From Desulfobacteraceae bacterium (GTDB lineage Bacteria > Desulfobacterota > Desulfobacteria > Desulfobacterales > Desulfobacteraceae): a stretch of 9,835 nt of DNA. This document shows, piece by piece, positions 1 through 8,200 of this stretch. Position 1 is the stretch's first letter. Every line of letters begins with the position of its first letter. The notes under the pieces are model-generated. The model worked only from the letters and a program-made list of their open reading frames with translations, did no database searches and was not told the DNA's origin. Where the stretch lies: positions 1 to 9,835 of the forward strand of contig DAOWDR010000007.1 of NCBI GenBank assembly GCA_030638935.1, given 5' to 3'. Both the position numbers and the translations under genes were made by a program.

Positions 1-405
1 TACGGCGGTGACATGGCAGGGGATGAAAAATTCATAAATCAGTTTTCCTTTTTCAAGTCTGGCAGAAAAATCAGTTACATATTTTACTTGAAAGGATAAT
101 CCGTCAATTTTCACATAGATATAATAATTAAATTCGGCAATATAGGAAAATGCCTTTTCCTTAATGGATGCTACCTCTGTTTTTTCAAGTACGCTGTTCT
201 TATTCAGGTCATGATCATCGCAGATCATGGTAGAAAACATCTCATCAAATTCCCAAACAACATTAAAGCCGGCCATTCCTTTTTCGTTAAAAACAATTTT
301 AAGGTTCTGGGCAATAAAAACATGGGGGTGAGGCCAGGCGGTTTTGACCTGGATAAACAACAGGCAGGAAAGGATCAAAACAGATTTAATAACCATATGT
401 TTCAT
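1..405 (-). CDS. DUF1007-family exported protein, 3'-truncated by the window edge
   Basis: The frame is open from an ATG at 403-405 to the left edge, giving 135 residues with no stop; the C-terminus lies outside the window. Residues 5-20 form a hydrophobic signal-peptide core, followed at 26-30 by HPHVF, the N-terminal hallmark of DUF1007 proteins, which are secreted to the periplasm and often encoded beside NicO/RcnA-type nickel/cobalt efflux permeases (family knowledge). Residues 66-77 fit a 12-residue EF-hand loop, with D1, N3, N5, L8 and E12, a feature I recall as common in this family; calcium or other metal binding is inferred. Neither ATG405 nor the alternative ATG396 has a clear Shine-Dalgarno sequence. 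The gene is co-oriented with the upstream chelatase/ABC operon but separated from it by 116 bp, so it may be transcribed separately. The biochemical function of the family is not established. The efflux permease expected next to it would lie left of the window. Confidence 0.8.
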   Translation of the reverse strand, partial: MKHMVIKSVLILSCLLFIQVKTAWPHPHVFIAQNLKIVFNEKGMAGFNVVWEFDEMFSTMICDDHDLNKNSVLEKTEVASIKEKAFSYIAEFNYYIYVKIDGLSFQVKYVTDFSARLEKGKLIYEFFIPCHVTAV

Positions 406-521
406 ATATTTTGTGCCAGTATTTTTTATAGTATTTATATAAATAAACACCGTATATAATATGGGAAAGATAAAATTGAAATAAAAAAATCAGCCTTCAT
501 CCATATGTTCATATCCAAGGA
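406..521 (-). other. AT-rich intergenic spacer upstream of the DUF1007 gene
   Basis: This spacer contains no ORF of note. It is very AT-rich and holds a perfect 12-bp palindrome (ATTTATATAAAT, 433-444) located 28 bp upstream of the ATG at 405. An A/T-rich TATAAA hexamer (425-430, minus strand) could be a -10 element, but I find no matching -35 box, so I do not call a promoter. The location fits a start site for the DUF1007 gene separate from the upstream operon. Confidence 0.3.
481..520 (-). terminator. Weak candidate Rho-independent terminator after the ABC-2 permease
   Basis: Just past the permease stop, the minus strand reads CCTT...ATAT GAAC ATAT...AAGG (520 to 494), then CTGA and seven T residues (489-483). 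The T-run is good, but the stem is short, AT-rich and interrupted by unpaired G residues, so a functional terminator is only possible. The position, at the end of a tight operon, is the main argument for it. Confidence 0.25.
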
Positions 522-1259
522 TCAGTCCTTTGCTTTTTTAACGCACAATACGGAAACATAAAAAAACAGGCTTCCCATGACTGCCAGGATACCAAGGGAA
601 TACAAAGATGGTGTCTTGCCGAAGGATGCTGCCCTAATGGATGTGGAGGCATGGGTTAAGGGCAAAAAATTAATGGCTGTCCGGGCCCAGGCCGGAAAGT
701 TTTCCACCGGGAAAAAAGTCCCCCCTAAAAACGCCATGGGCGTGATCACAAAACTTACAATAAGGGTCTGGTCTGCATGGGATTTTACCAGCATGGCAAG
801 TCCCACGGCAAGGGAGGCAAACACAAAACTGTTCAGCAAAACAGCCAGCCAGAACCAGAGGTTGCAGGAGACCGTAACCCCGAACAAGAGACCTAGAACA
901 AGAATGACCGTGATGGCGAGAATTCCCCTTGTCATCCCGGCCAGAACTTCACCAATCACATAGGAAAGATCACTTATCGGTGCTGCCTGGATCTCTTCAA
1001 AAATATGCCAGTAAAACCGTGCAATATTGATCTCACTTGCAATGGCAAAGGCCTGGGTCATGCTGCCCATGGCAATGAGGCCCGGGATGAGAAATTCCAT
1101 ATAGGTGTGGCCTTCTATTGTCACATGTTTTCCCATGGCATAACCGAAAGCAATCAGGTAGAGCAGCGGAGATACGGACCAGGAAGGGATAAGCCTGGAC
1201 AGCCGCCGTCTTAGTATCAATAGTTCCCTGTAATAAACTGCAAATGCGCCTTGTATCAT
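522..1259 (-). CDS. ABC-2 type transporter permease (exporter membrane subunit)
   Basis: This 245-aa integral membrane protein has about six hydrophobic segments (approximately 28-43, 55-77, 105-127, 133-157, 165-184 and 220-240). The ABC-2 hallmarks are in order: EIQAAPIS in the cytoplasmic coupling region (about 89-96), LGGTFFPVENFP (178-189) and FLPLTHA (198-204). This matches the NodJ/DrrB-like group, whose members form exporters of drugs, glycans or lipids with one separate ATPase; the inner membrane is the site of action. Its ATG overlaps the stop of the ATPase gene (ATGA, 1256-1259), so the two are translationally coupled and almost certainly form one transporter. The substrate cannot be read from sequence. 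Being last in the chelatase operon suggests it exports something connected with tetrapyrrole or metal handling, but that is inference. Length is normal for the family. Confidence 0.9.
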   Translation of the reverse strand: MIQGAFAVYYRELLILRRRLSRLIPSWSVSPLLYLIAFGYAMGKHVTIEGHTYMEFLIPGLIAMGSMTQAFAIASEINIARFYWHIFEEIQAAPISDLSYVIGEVLAGMTRGILAITVILVLGLLFGVTVSCNLWFWLAVLLNSFVFASLAVGLAMLVKSHADQTLIVSFVITPMAFLGGTFFPVENFPAWARTAINFLPLTHASTSIRAASFGKTPSLYSLGILAVMGSLFFYVSVLCVKKAKD

Positions 1260-2092
1260 TTTACTTTTTTCCCTGTCAAAGCCAAAAAAGAATCTTCAAG
1301 GTTGACCCGCCGCAGGGTAAAACTGTCTTTATGGACGGCAATATGGTCATTGGCCTCTTTCCGGTCGTTAAAATAAAGCGTTTCCATGTCATCTTCCTTC
1401 AGGCGGTCCAGAGCCCAGGCGCCCTGTTGCTTAATCAGATTGCCCGGCGTATCCACTACCACAATGGATCCCTTGTCCAGAAAGGCCACTCGATTTGCTA
1501 GGAATTCGGCCTCCTCAATATAATGGGTGGTCAAAAAAATGGTGGTATCCTGCTGCTGGATCTTTTTGAGCAGCGCCCAGATCTTGCGGCGCATGCCTGC
1601 ATCCAGTCCCACGGTGGGTTCATCCAGAAACAGGATGGCCGGGGAATGCAACAATGCCCTTGCAATCATGAGCCGCCGTTTCATGCCCCCTGACAAATTC
1701 TTGACCAATGTCTTTTTCCGGTCCCCCATCTCTATATAATCAAGGAGTTCTTCAATTTTCCGGATTCTTTTTGGTTTGTTCATTCTGAAAAATCTGCCGT
1801 GGATATTTAAATTTTCAAACACGGTAAGTTCCCGGTCCAGGTTGATGGACTGGGGCACCAGCCCACACTGCCGGCGGCTTTCAATCCCGGAGTTTCCCAC
1901 ATCAAACCCGTTGAGCAGCACTGTTCCCGAGCTTAATTTGGTCAAGCCTGTTAATATTCTTATGAAAGTGGTTTTCCCGGCTCCATTGGGGCCCAGGAAT
2001 GCAAAGAGTTCTCCCTTATTCACTTGAAGGTTGACATCCTTGAGCGCCTGGATGGATTTATATGTTTTATTAAGATTCTTTATCTGGATCAT
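1256..2092 (-). CDS. ABC-2 type exporter ATP-binding protein
   Basis: This 278-aa ABC ATPase is complete. The motifs are Walker A GPNGAGKTT (34-42), Q-loop Q81 in VPQSINLD, signature LSGGM (133-137), Walker B ILFLDE ending in D157-E158, D-loop GLDA (162-165) and switch histidine H190. Order and spacing match NodI/DrrA-type (CcmA-like) ATPases that energise ABC-2 exporters, including the C-terminal NLEDSFLALTG segment (264-274). It would sit on the cytoplasmic face bound to the membrane subunit encoded directly downstream, whose start overlaps this stop codon by 4 nt. The ATG at 2092 lies 8 nt after the chlI stop. No strong Shine-Dalgarno is visible there, so translation may depend on coupling to chlI. 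The start is supported because the family-typical N-terminus (IQIKNLNKTY) begins right at it. The substrate is unknown. Confidence 0.92.
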   Translation of the reverse strand: MIQIKNLNKTYKSIQALKDVNLQVNKGELFAFLGPNGAGKTTFIRILTGLTKLSSGTVLLNGFDVGNSGIESRRQCGLVPQSINLDRELTVFENLNIHGRFFRMNKPKRIRKIEELLDYIEMGDRKKTLVKNLSGGMKRRLMIARALLHSPAILFLDEPTVGLDAGMRRKIWALLKKIQQQDTTIFLTTHYIEEAEFLANRVAFLDKGSIVVVDTPGNLIKQQGAWALDRLKEDDMETLYFNDRKEANDHIAVHKDSFTLRRVNLEDSFLALTGKKVK

Positions 2093-2100
2093 AATGAAAA

Positions 2101-3144
2101 TTATACAGCCCTTTTCCGGTTTCCCAGGACAGATACATCCGTTACAATCTCCTGCAGGGGCTGGCGCCTTACCCTGTGGGGCAAAGCCAGTGTGGCTGCT
2201 TTTTCAATGTCCCTGGATTCAACTTGTGTCCTGCCTTCATAGGCAGCCAGGGTTTTGGCTGTTTTTAAGATAATGATATCCCCCCTGTGGCCGTCCACCC
2301 CCACATCCAGGCAGTATGATGCAATTTCATAAAGCATGGGTTTGGCGCAGGTTACATCAGGGTAAAGGGCTTTTGCCCGTTTTATCTTTTCCACAAGTTT
2401 TTGGGAGTCCTCTTCCCATAGTTTTACAAACCCTTCCGGGTCTTCATCAAAATGGGTACGTCGTTCCATAATGGCAACCCTGGCATCTGGATCGGAAATC
2501 CCGCAGATATTGACACAGAGGCCGAACCGGTCCAGAAGCTGGGGCCGCAGTTCACCTTCTTCCGGGTTCATGGTGCCCACAAGGGTAAATTGTGCAGGGT
2601 GGGAAAAAGAGATCCCTTCCCGTTCAATGGTGTTGACCCCCATGGCAGCAGAATCTAAAAGCACATCCACCACATGGTCGTCCAGAAGATTAACCTCATC
2701 CACGTAGAGAATCCCCCTGTGGGCAGCGGCAAGGATGCCCGGCTCCACCTGTTTTTCCCCTTTTTTAAGGGCCTGTTCCATGTCCATGGTGCCCACTACC
2801 CGGTCTTCGGTGGCACCCACGGGCAGCTCGATCACCTTTATGCCCTCCATCACGGTTTCAGGGCTCTGGTTGCCCAGGATGAGATTACGGCATTCAGTGC
2901 GGACACACTCCATGCAGACCTGGTGTTTGCCCTGGGGATCATGCTGGAACGGACAATCCCTTACCTTTTCAATTTCCGGAAGTATCCTGGCCAGGGCACG
3001 GACAGCCGTAGATTTGGCCGTCCCCTTTTCTCCCCGGATCAGGACGCCTGAAAGATTAGGGTTGATAATATTAAGTATCAGCGCCAGCTTCATCTCTTCC
3101 TGGCCCTGAATGGCCATAAAGGGATAAACATTCTTTTTTTTCAC
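2101..3144 (-). CDS. chlI: ChlI/BchI-type AAA+ chelatase ATPase (I subunit)
   Basis: This 347-aa AAA+ protein belongs to the magnesium/cobalt chelatase I-subunit family. It has Walker A GEKGTAKST (38-46), Walker B ILYVDE with D149-E150, the family block GTMNPEEGELRPQLLDRFG (190-208) and a sensor-2-like GHRGD (285-289). I subunits form hexameric rings with the D subunit and use ATP to drive metal insertion by the large H/CobN subunit in the cytoplasm (family knowledge). Four cysteines (C64, C77, C80, C85) lie where photosynthetic BchI, as I recall it, lacks them, pointing to the CobN-associated branch and a possible metal-binding knuckle. The start is GTG, not ATG: it overlaps the chlD TGA (GTGA, 3141-3144) and sits 6 nt after a strong GGAGG. 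With cobN and chlD in the same operon, a cobaltochelatase-type role is likelier than chlorophyll synthesis; the real metal is unproven. Confidence 0.93.
   Translation of the reverse strand: MKKKNVYPFMAIQGQEEMKLALILNIINPNLSGVLIRGEKGTAKSTAVRALARILPEIEKVRDCPFQHDPQGKHQVCMECVRTECRNLILGNQSPETVMEGIKVIELPVGATEDRVVGTMDMEQALKKGEKQVEPGILAAAHRGILYVDEVNLLDDHVVDVLLDSAAMGVNTIEREGISFSHPAQFTLVGTMNPEEGELRPQLLDRFGLCVNICGISDPDARVAIMERRTHFDEDPEGFVKLWEEDSQKLVEKIKRAKALYPDVTCAKPMLYEIASYCLDVGVDGHRGDIIILKTAKTLAAYEGRTQVESRDIEKAATLALPHRVRRQPLQEIVTDVSVLGNRKRAV
2513..2589. repeat. Paralogous DNA patch in chlI, copy 1 (partner in chlD)
   Basis: This stretch matches 4612-4688 at 72 of 77 positions, with the first 41 bases (2513-2553) identical. 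It encodes the TMNPEEGELRPQLLDRFGLCV region of the AAA+ domain. Identity includes six-fold degenerate Leu and Arg codons. Confidence 0.8.
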
Positions 3145-5213
3145 GATAAACCTCCCCTTGCAATATCAATCAATTGGTTGACTTTAAGATCTTGTATTTT
3201 ACAATATTCTGCGTTCAGGTTAACGGCAAGTTTTTGGGCCATCCCAAAGGAAACAGCCCCCTGGCTTTCAGAATCCACCACAATAAATTGTATCCTTTGT
3301 TCAAGGGCCATTCTCTCTGCCAGGTCCAGAGCCTCCTTAAAAGGTTTTTGAGCTCCCAGGGCCACGTTACCCCTTCCGTCGGTGATGATAATGGCAATGG
3401 GCCTTGCTTCAGGCTCCCGGAGCAGATGGTTCCGCAATAGTTCAAATCCTTTGACAAGCCCGGATGACAATGGTGTTTTTCCGCCCACGGGCATCTCTTC
3501 CAATAGTTTTCCTGCAAGTTCCACAGATGAAGTGGGCGGCAGGTTGACAAAGGCTTCTTCTTTTCTAAAGGTCACCATGGCTACCTTGTCCCGCTTTTGG
3601 TAGGCATCTAAAAGCAAAGACATCACAGCCCCTTTTGAGGCTTTCATCCGCCCCCTGGCCCCCATGGAGGCACTGGCATCCACCATGAAGAGCAAAAAGT
3701 TACCAATGCGCTTTTCCCGGATTTTCTCCCTGATATCCTGTTCTTTAAGGATAACCGCCATGTGGCTGCCCTTGTTTTTTCTCTGGATCTGGAAAGGGGC
3801 TGCCGCCCTCAAGGTGGCGTCAAAGGCAATATCTTGACTGCCTTTTGGAATGGTGCTTCTCACATACCGGCCTTGCTTTGCAGCTGTTCTTGACCGGGAG
3901 CGTTTGCCTGACCCCCTTCTGAATATCTGATCCTTGGGCGAGATAAATTTTTTCACCTTAAAGGTTTCTCCCACCGCAAATATTTTTTCAAGCACATCTT
4001 TTTTGTTGGATTCTTTATTTTTCCCCTGGGGTTCAGATTCTGCCGGGGTCTGTTCTTCTTCCGACTCCTGCCCGTCCCGGTCCTCTTCCTTGCCTTGTTT
4101 ATCCTGATCCTGTTCGCCCTGATCTTGTTTATTCAGGGCCTGCCCGTCCTGATCCTTTTCTTCCGGTTCCTGTTCATTGGGATCAGGGGGGGTGTCCTTG
4201 TTTTCCTTTGGTTCATTGTTGTGATCATGGGAATGGCCTGGTGGCGGCGGTGCAGGTGCCTGGTCCCGTTTCCTGTGGGCCAGGGCAAACCAGGCCACCT
4301 GTTTTACCTCATCCGTCCCGGCTTCAGTCTTGCCGTTAAAAGCGGCAAGGGCTTTGGCTGCCTGTTCAATCACAAGATCCGCCCTGTGGCCGGCCACATT
4401 ATTTTCCGCACAAAGATTTGCCGTAAAGGCCCTTAAGCTGTCAGAAAATTGAACATCTTTCAAAAGGGTTATAGCCTTTGTGATCCGGTCGGACAAAACA
4501 GCATTATCGGCTTGATATTGGCTTGAAAACGCTTCAGGATCAGCATCATAGTTTTCCTTTCTCTCCATCAAAAGGATCCTTTTTTCAACCTCTTTTTCCG
4601 ATGACACTTCCACACAGAGGCCGAACCGGTCCAGAAGCTGGGGCCGCAGTTCCCCTTCCTCGGGGTTCATGGTCCCCACAAGGATAAAATCGGAATTATG
4701 GCAAAAAGAGATCCCCTCCCTTTCAATCCGGTTTTTATTGGAACCTGATGCGTCCAGGATAATATCCACGATATGGTCATCTAAAAGATTGACTTCATCC
4801 ACATATAAAACCCCCCGGTGGGCACGGGCCAACAACCCGGGCTGCAGGGCCCTGACCCCGCTCTTTACGGCCAGGCTAAAATCGATGCCGCCTGCCACAC
4901 GGTCTTCCGTTGCATTCAACGGCAGGGTTACAACCCGTGTCCTATGTTCAATGACAGATATTTCTGATTTTTTTTTGCAGTCATCACAAAGATTTTCCCT
5001 GTCATCCGGGTTACAGGACCAGGCACAGCCTGCATTTATCCGGATCATGGGTAAAAGTGATGCAAGGCCCCTGACCGTGGTGGATTTGGCTGTACCCTTT
5101 TCTCCCCGGATCAAAACTCCGTTGATGCGCGGATTGACAGCATTAAGTATCAAGGCAAGTTTGAGCCGGTCCTGACCCACAATAGCTGAAAATGAAAAAA
5201 TATCGTGTTTCAT
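3141..5213 (-). CDS. chlD: ChlD/BchD-type chelatase subunit: AAA+ domain, acidic linker, VWA domain
   Basis: This 690-aa protein has the D-subunit architecture. The N-terminal AAA+ domain (about 5-315) has Walker A GEKGTAKST (37-45), Walker B D139-E140 and the GTMNPEEGELRPQLLDRFG block. A Pro/Gln/acidic low-complexity linker follows (about 315-405, coded by 3999-4271). The C-terminal VWA domain (about 505-690) has an intact MIDAS: D512, S514 and S516 in DASAS, T580, and D612 in TDGRG. D subunits assemble on the I-subunit ring and use the MIDAS to contact the large subunit (family knowledge). Unlike classical BchD, whose ATPase motifs are reported degenerate, both Walker motifs look functional here. 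Cysteines C63, C67, C76 and C79 form a possible metal knuckle, and the linker carries GHSHDH (326-331). The gene starts 3 nt after cobN stops and overlaps chlI by 4 nt. The ATG follows a weak, distant GGGAAGA. Confidence 0.93.
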   Translation of the reverse strand: MKHDIFSFSAIVGQDRLKLALILNAVNPRINGVLIRGEKGTAKSTTVRGLASLLPMIRINAGCAWSCNPDDRENLCDDCKKKSEISVIEHRTRVVTLPLNATEDRVAGGIDFSLAVKSGVRALQPGLLARAHRGVLYVDEVNLLDDHIVDIILDASGSNKNRIEREGISFCHNSDFILVGTMNPEEGELRPQLLDRFGLCVEVSSEKEVEKRILLMERKENYDADPEAFSSQYQADNAVLSDRITKAITLLKDVQFSDSLRAFTANLCAENNVAGHRADLVIEQAAKALAAFNGKTEAGTDEVKQVAWFALAHRKRDQAPAPPPPGHSHDHNNEPKENKDTPPDPNEQEPEEKDQDGQALNKQDQGEQDQDKQGKEEDRDGQESEEEQTPAESEPQGKNKESNKKDVLEKIFAVGETFKVKKFISPKDQIFRRGSGKRSRSRTAAKQGRYVRSTIPKGSQDIAFDATLRAAAPFQIQRKNKGSHMAVILKEQDIREKIREKRIGNFLLFMVDASASMGARGRMKASKGAVMSLLLDAYQKRDKVAMVTFRKEEAFVNLPPTSSVELAGKLLEEMPVGGKTPLSSGLVKGFELLRNHLLREPEARPIAIIITDGRGNVALGAQKPFKEALDLAERMALEQRIQFIVVDSESQGAVSFGMAQKLAVNLNAEYCKIQDLKVNQLIDIARGGLS
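3151..3159 (-). promoter_or_regulatory. Strong Shine-Dalgarno deciding the GTG start of chlI
   Basis: The minus strand reads AAGGGGAGG, then TTTATC, then GTG at 3144. The GGAGG core (3151-3155) lies 6 nt from the GTG, the best ribosome-binding site in the window. It lies inside the 3' end of chlD and supports the GTG start that overlaps the chlD stop. Confidence 0.75.
4612..4688. repeat. Paralogous DNA patch in chlD, copy 2 (partner in chlI)
   Basis: This is the counterpart of 2513-2589 at a constant offset of 2099 bp, in the same orientation; 4612-4652 is identical to the chlI copy. The flanking AAA+ coding DNA is visibly more diverged. Confidence 0.8.
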
Positions 5214-5216
5214 TTA

Positions 5217-8200
5217 TTAAATCTTCCCATTATAGGATTTTTCCATGATTTTCTTGATCTCTTTCATCTTCTCATTCCAGGACCCGACATCCTCTTGTGT
5301 CATGATATCCACGGCACCTCCCTGGAAATCCCCTGTTACATCCCCCATCCGGTCTTCCAGACAGGCTTCGGTATCAAGATACGCCTCCTTGAGCCGCTCT
5401 AAAAGTTCAGGATCAGGTTTCCAGATCTCCCGGCTTTGGGCTTCCAACAGCCGTCTGCCTATCTCTTCCATGGCCCAGGGGTTGACCTTTTCAAACCATT
5501 CCTTCATTTCAGGGTCCAACATGAATTTTTCAGCAATGTCATCAAAAATCCAGTTATCCACTTCCCCGGTGGTGGCACCAAACCCGTAAACACGTCCAAT
5601 GCGCTTGTTTAAGTCGCCGGCACCCTTATATCCGTGCTGTTTCATGCCCTCTATGTATTTGGGATTTAACAGCTTGGCCCTTACCACCCGCCGAAGTTCG
5701 TCGGCAAAATCAGTCACCGACACATTGGCAGGGTCCCGGGTGTCCCCATAATAGGTTTTGGGTTTTTTGCCGGAAAGTGCTTTGGCAGCAACGGTCATAC
5801 CCCCGTAATTGCTGTAAAACCCGCAGCACTTTAAAAAATCGGTTTCATCGGAAATATGCTTGTCAAAAGTAACCTGGACCCGTTTGAGATTTTCCACAAG
5901 TTCGGGATGGGCCTCAACCCCAAAGTCATTTTCTCCTGCCCCATAGGCATACCCGTTCCAGAAAAGATATACATCTGCCAGGTCTGCTTCTGTTTTCCAG
6001 GCCGACGCATACACGGCAAGATTGACCCCGGACCTGTAAACACCCGGCTGGGCACAGAACAACCTGAAGGTCAGCCGCCTGAATTCGTCTTTATTATCAG
6101 GATCAAGCCCTTTTTGGGCGGCCTGTTCCAGGACATGTTTTCTGATAAAATTGCTTTGTTGGTCCTCATTGAGCATGGCCACGGCGCAGATGGCTTCATC
6201 CACATACTTAACCGTGTCCGGAAAACAATCCCGGGTAATACCGGACACCCGGATATTGACATCAATTCTCGGACGGCCCAGTTTTTCAAGGGGTATGATA
6301 TGAAATCCGTCAATCTGACCGTTGGCTTTCCATTTCGGGCGTACCCCCAGAAGATGAAAAATCTGGCCGATCTGTTCCCCATCGGACCGCATGATATCTG
6401 AAGCAAACCAGACCATGCCCACGGACTTTGGAAATCCCCCTTCTTCGTTTTTATATCGTTCAATCAGGGCGTCTGCAAGTTTGACACCCACCAGGCAGGC
6501 AGCCTTTGTGGGAATGCGGGTGGGATCCACATTATACATGTTGCGGCCCGTGGGCAGAATATCAATCCTCCCCCTGGAGATAAAACCTGATGGACCGGCC
6601 GGAACATGTCCGCCGTCCATGGCATTGAGCAGGGCTTTGATCTCCTTTGATTCATTGATGCGATTAGCCGTATCCAGCACCAGGTCTGAAAAAGCCTGAA
6701 ACCTTTTCAAAAGGTCTTTGCCGGGCAGAGCCCCGGATTCTGTTATCAGAATTGTTTCAAAATTTTCCTGTTCAATAATCGGGTCAACTATCTGGCCAAT
6801 AGTCTGGTCAACAATCCGGCTGATAATTTTTTTTGCTGTCCTGTCCGACTCAAACAAAAGATCTGAGTAAGGCTTGTTGGATTTTCCATATCCGCCCGGA
6901 TTTTGGAGGGCATCAAAAATATCTTCTCCCCAAAGCTCAAAAACAAGCCTTCTGGTATTTAACTCGTTATTGGTATCAAATCTTAAAATCGTGTTGATAT
7001 ATTCAGCCAGGTCATCCTTTTCAGGAATTTCACCAAATACGTGCATGCCCACGGAAGTCTGACTGTTCTTAACCGAGGATATCAGTTCGTGGCAGCGTTC
7101 TGTGACCTCTTGAAAATCAGCAGGAAAGGAATCGTCCACCTCTTTTCTCAAATTGTTTTTATCAATGGATTCATGGATCAGATGTTCAAGCTGATGGGCC
7201 CTTGCAGGGTCGGTATCTTTAGCCTGAAGGTGTTGATTCAGCAAGTCTTCAAGATCCTTGAGACCTTCGTAGGTATCTGAAATGGTGAGCATGGACTGAA
7301 GATGATTCACAATTACAGCATAACTGCGGCGTTTTGCCACAACCCCTTCAGCCGGATTATCGGAATTGTAAATATAAAGATGGGGCAATTTACCAATGAC
7401 AATATCCGGCCAGCAGGCATTTGATAACCCTGCACCCTTGCCGGGAAGCCATTCCAGGTTCCCGTGGGTTCCCACATGGATGATGACATCTGCCTTGAAT
7501 ATTTTTTCCATATACATGTAAGTGGCAATGTATTGGTGGGGTGGCGGGATATCAGGGTCATGGAGAATTTTGCAAACCTGGCCGTCGCATCTTGAACCTG
7601 CGCACCCTCTTTTGGGCTGCATGATCAGGTTGACATTCCCGAAATTCAACCCTGTTATCACAAGTTTTCCTTCATGAACCATGCTTGGCGGAACCCCGTT
7701 CATCTCCTGCCCCGGCGGAACTCCCCAGCCTTTAATCATCTCATCCCGGGCTTTCTTTGGAAGTTCATCAAACCATTGTTGATAAATTTCATTGTCCAGC
7801 AGGGCTAAATGACCTTTTTTACTGATAATCTCATCCACTGTTGTCCAGCGAAACTCTGCAATGGCCTTACGTTCAAGGGACAACTGCATGAGATCTTCCC
7901 CTGATTTAGGAATATCATTGATCCTATACCCAAGTTTTACCATTTCATTCATGATCCTGACAACACTTTCCCCGGAATCAAGACCGCCGGCTCCCCCGAT
8001 ATTTGCCTCCAGGCCTGCGCATTCATTCTTGTGAAAAACAAAAACCACTTTTCGTTCTTTAAGTGGTTTTTGACCAAGCTTAATAAAATTTGTTACACGA
8101 TCTGCCAGATGTTCAACCCGCTCCGGGATAACTTCAGTGATTTCAAAGGAGGTATCGGTTTTTTCATCAATCACTTTACGGCTGGCTGCAACCATAACAG

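Noticed and set aside
211..459. Short plus-strand open frame at the left end
   Set aside because: The minus-strand frame has a signal peptide, HPHVF and an EF-hand-like loop, which explains the region better.
406..521. B12 riboswitch or other structured leader RNA
   Set aside because: The only intergenic region in the window is short and AT-rich and shows no B12-box-like conserved core; any leader for the operon would be right of the window.
4669..5175. 168-aa plus-strand open frame opposite chlD
   Set aside because: It lies opposite the conserved AAA+ Walker and sensor region; similar shadow frames opposite chlI reflect the paralogy.
5856..6401. 181-aa plus-strand open frame opposite the 3' half of cobN
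   Set aside because: It is a shadow of conserved CobN coding sequence, with no family resemblance.
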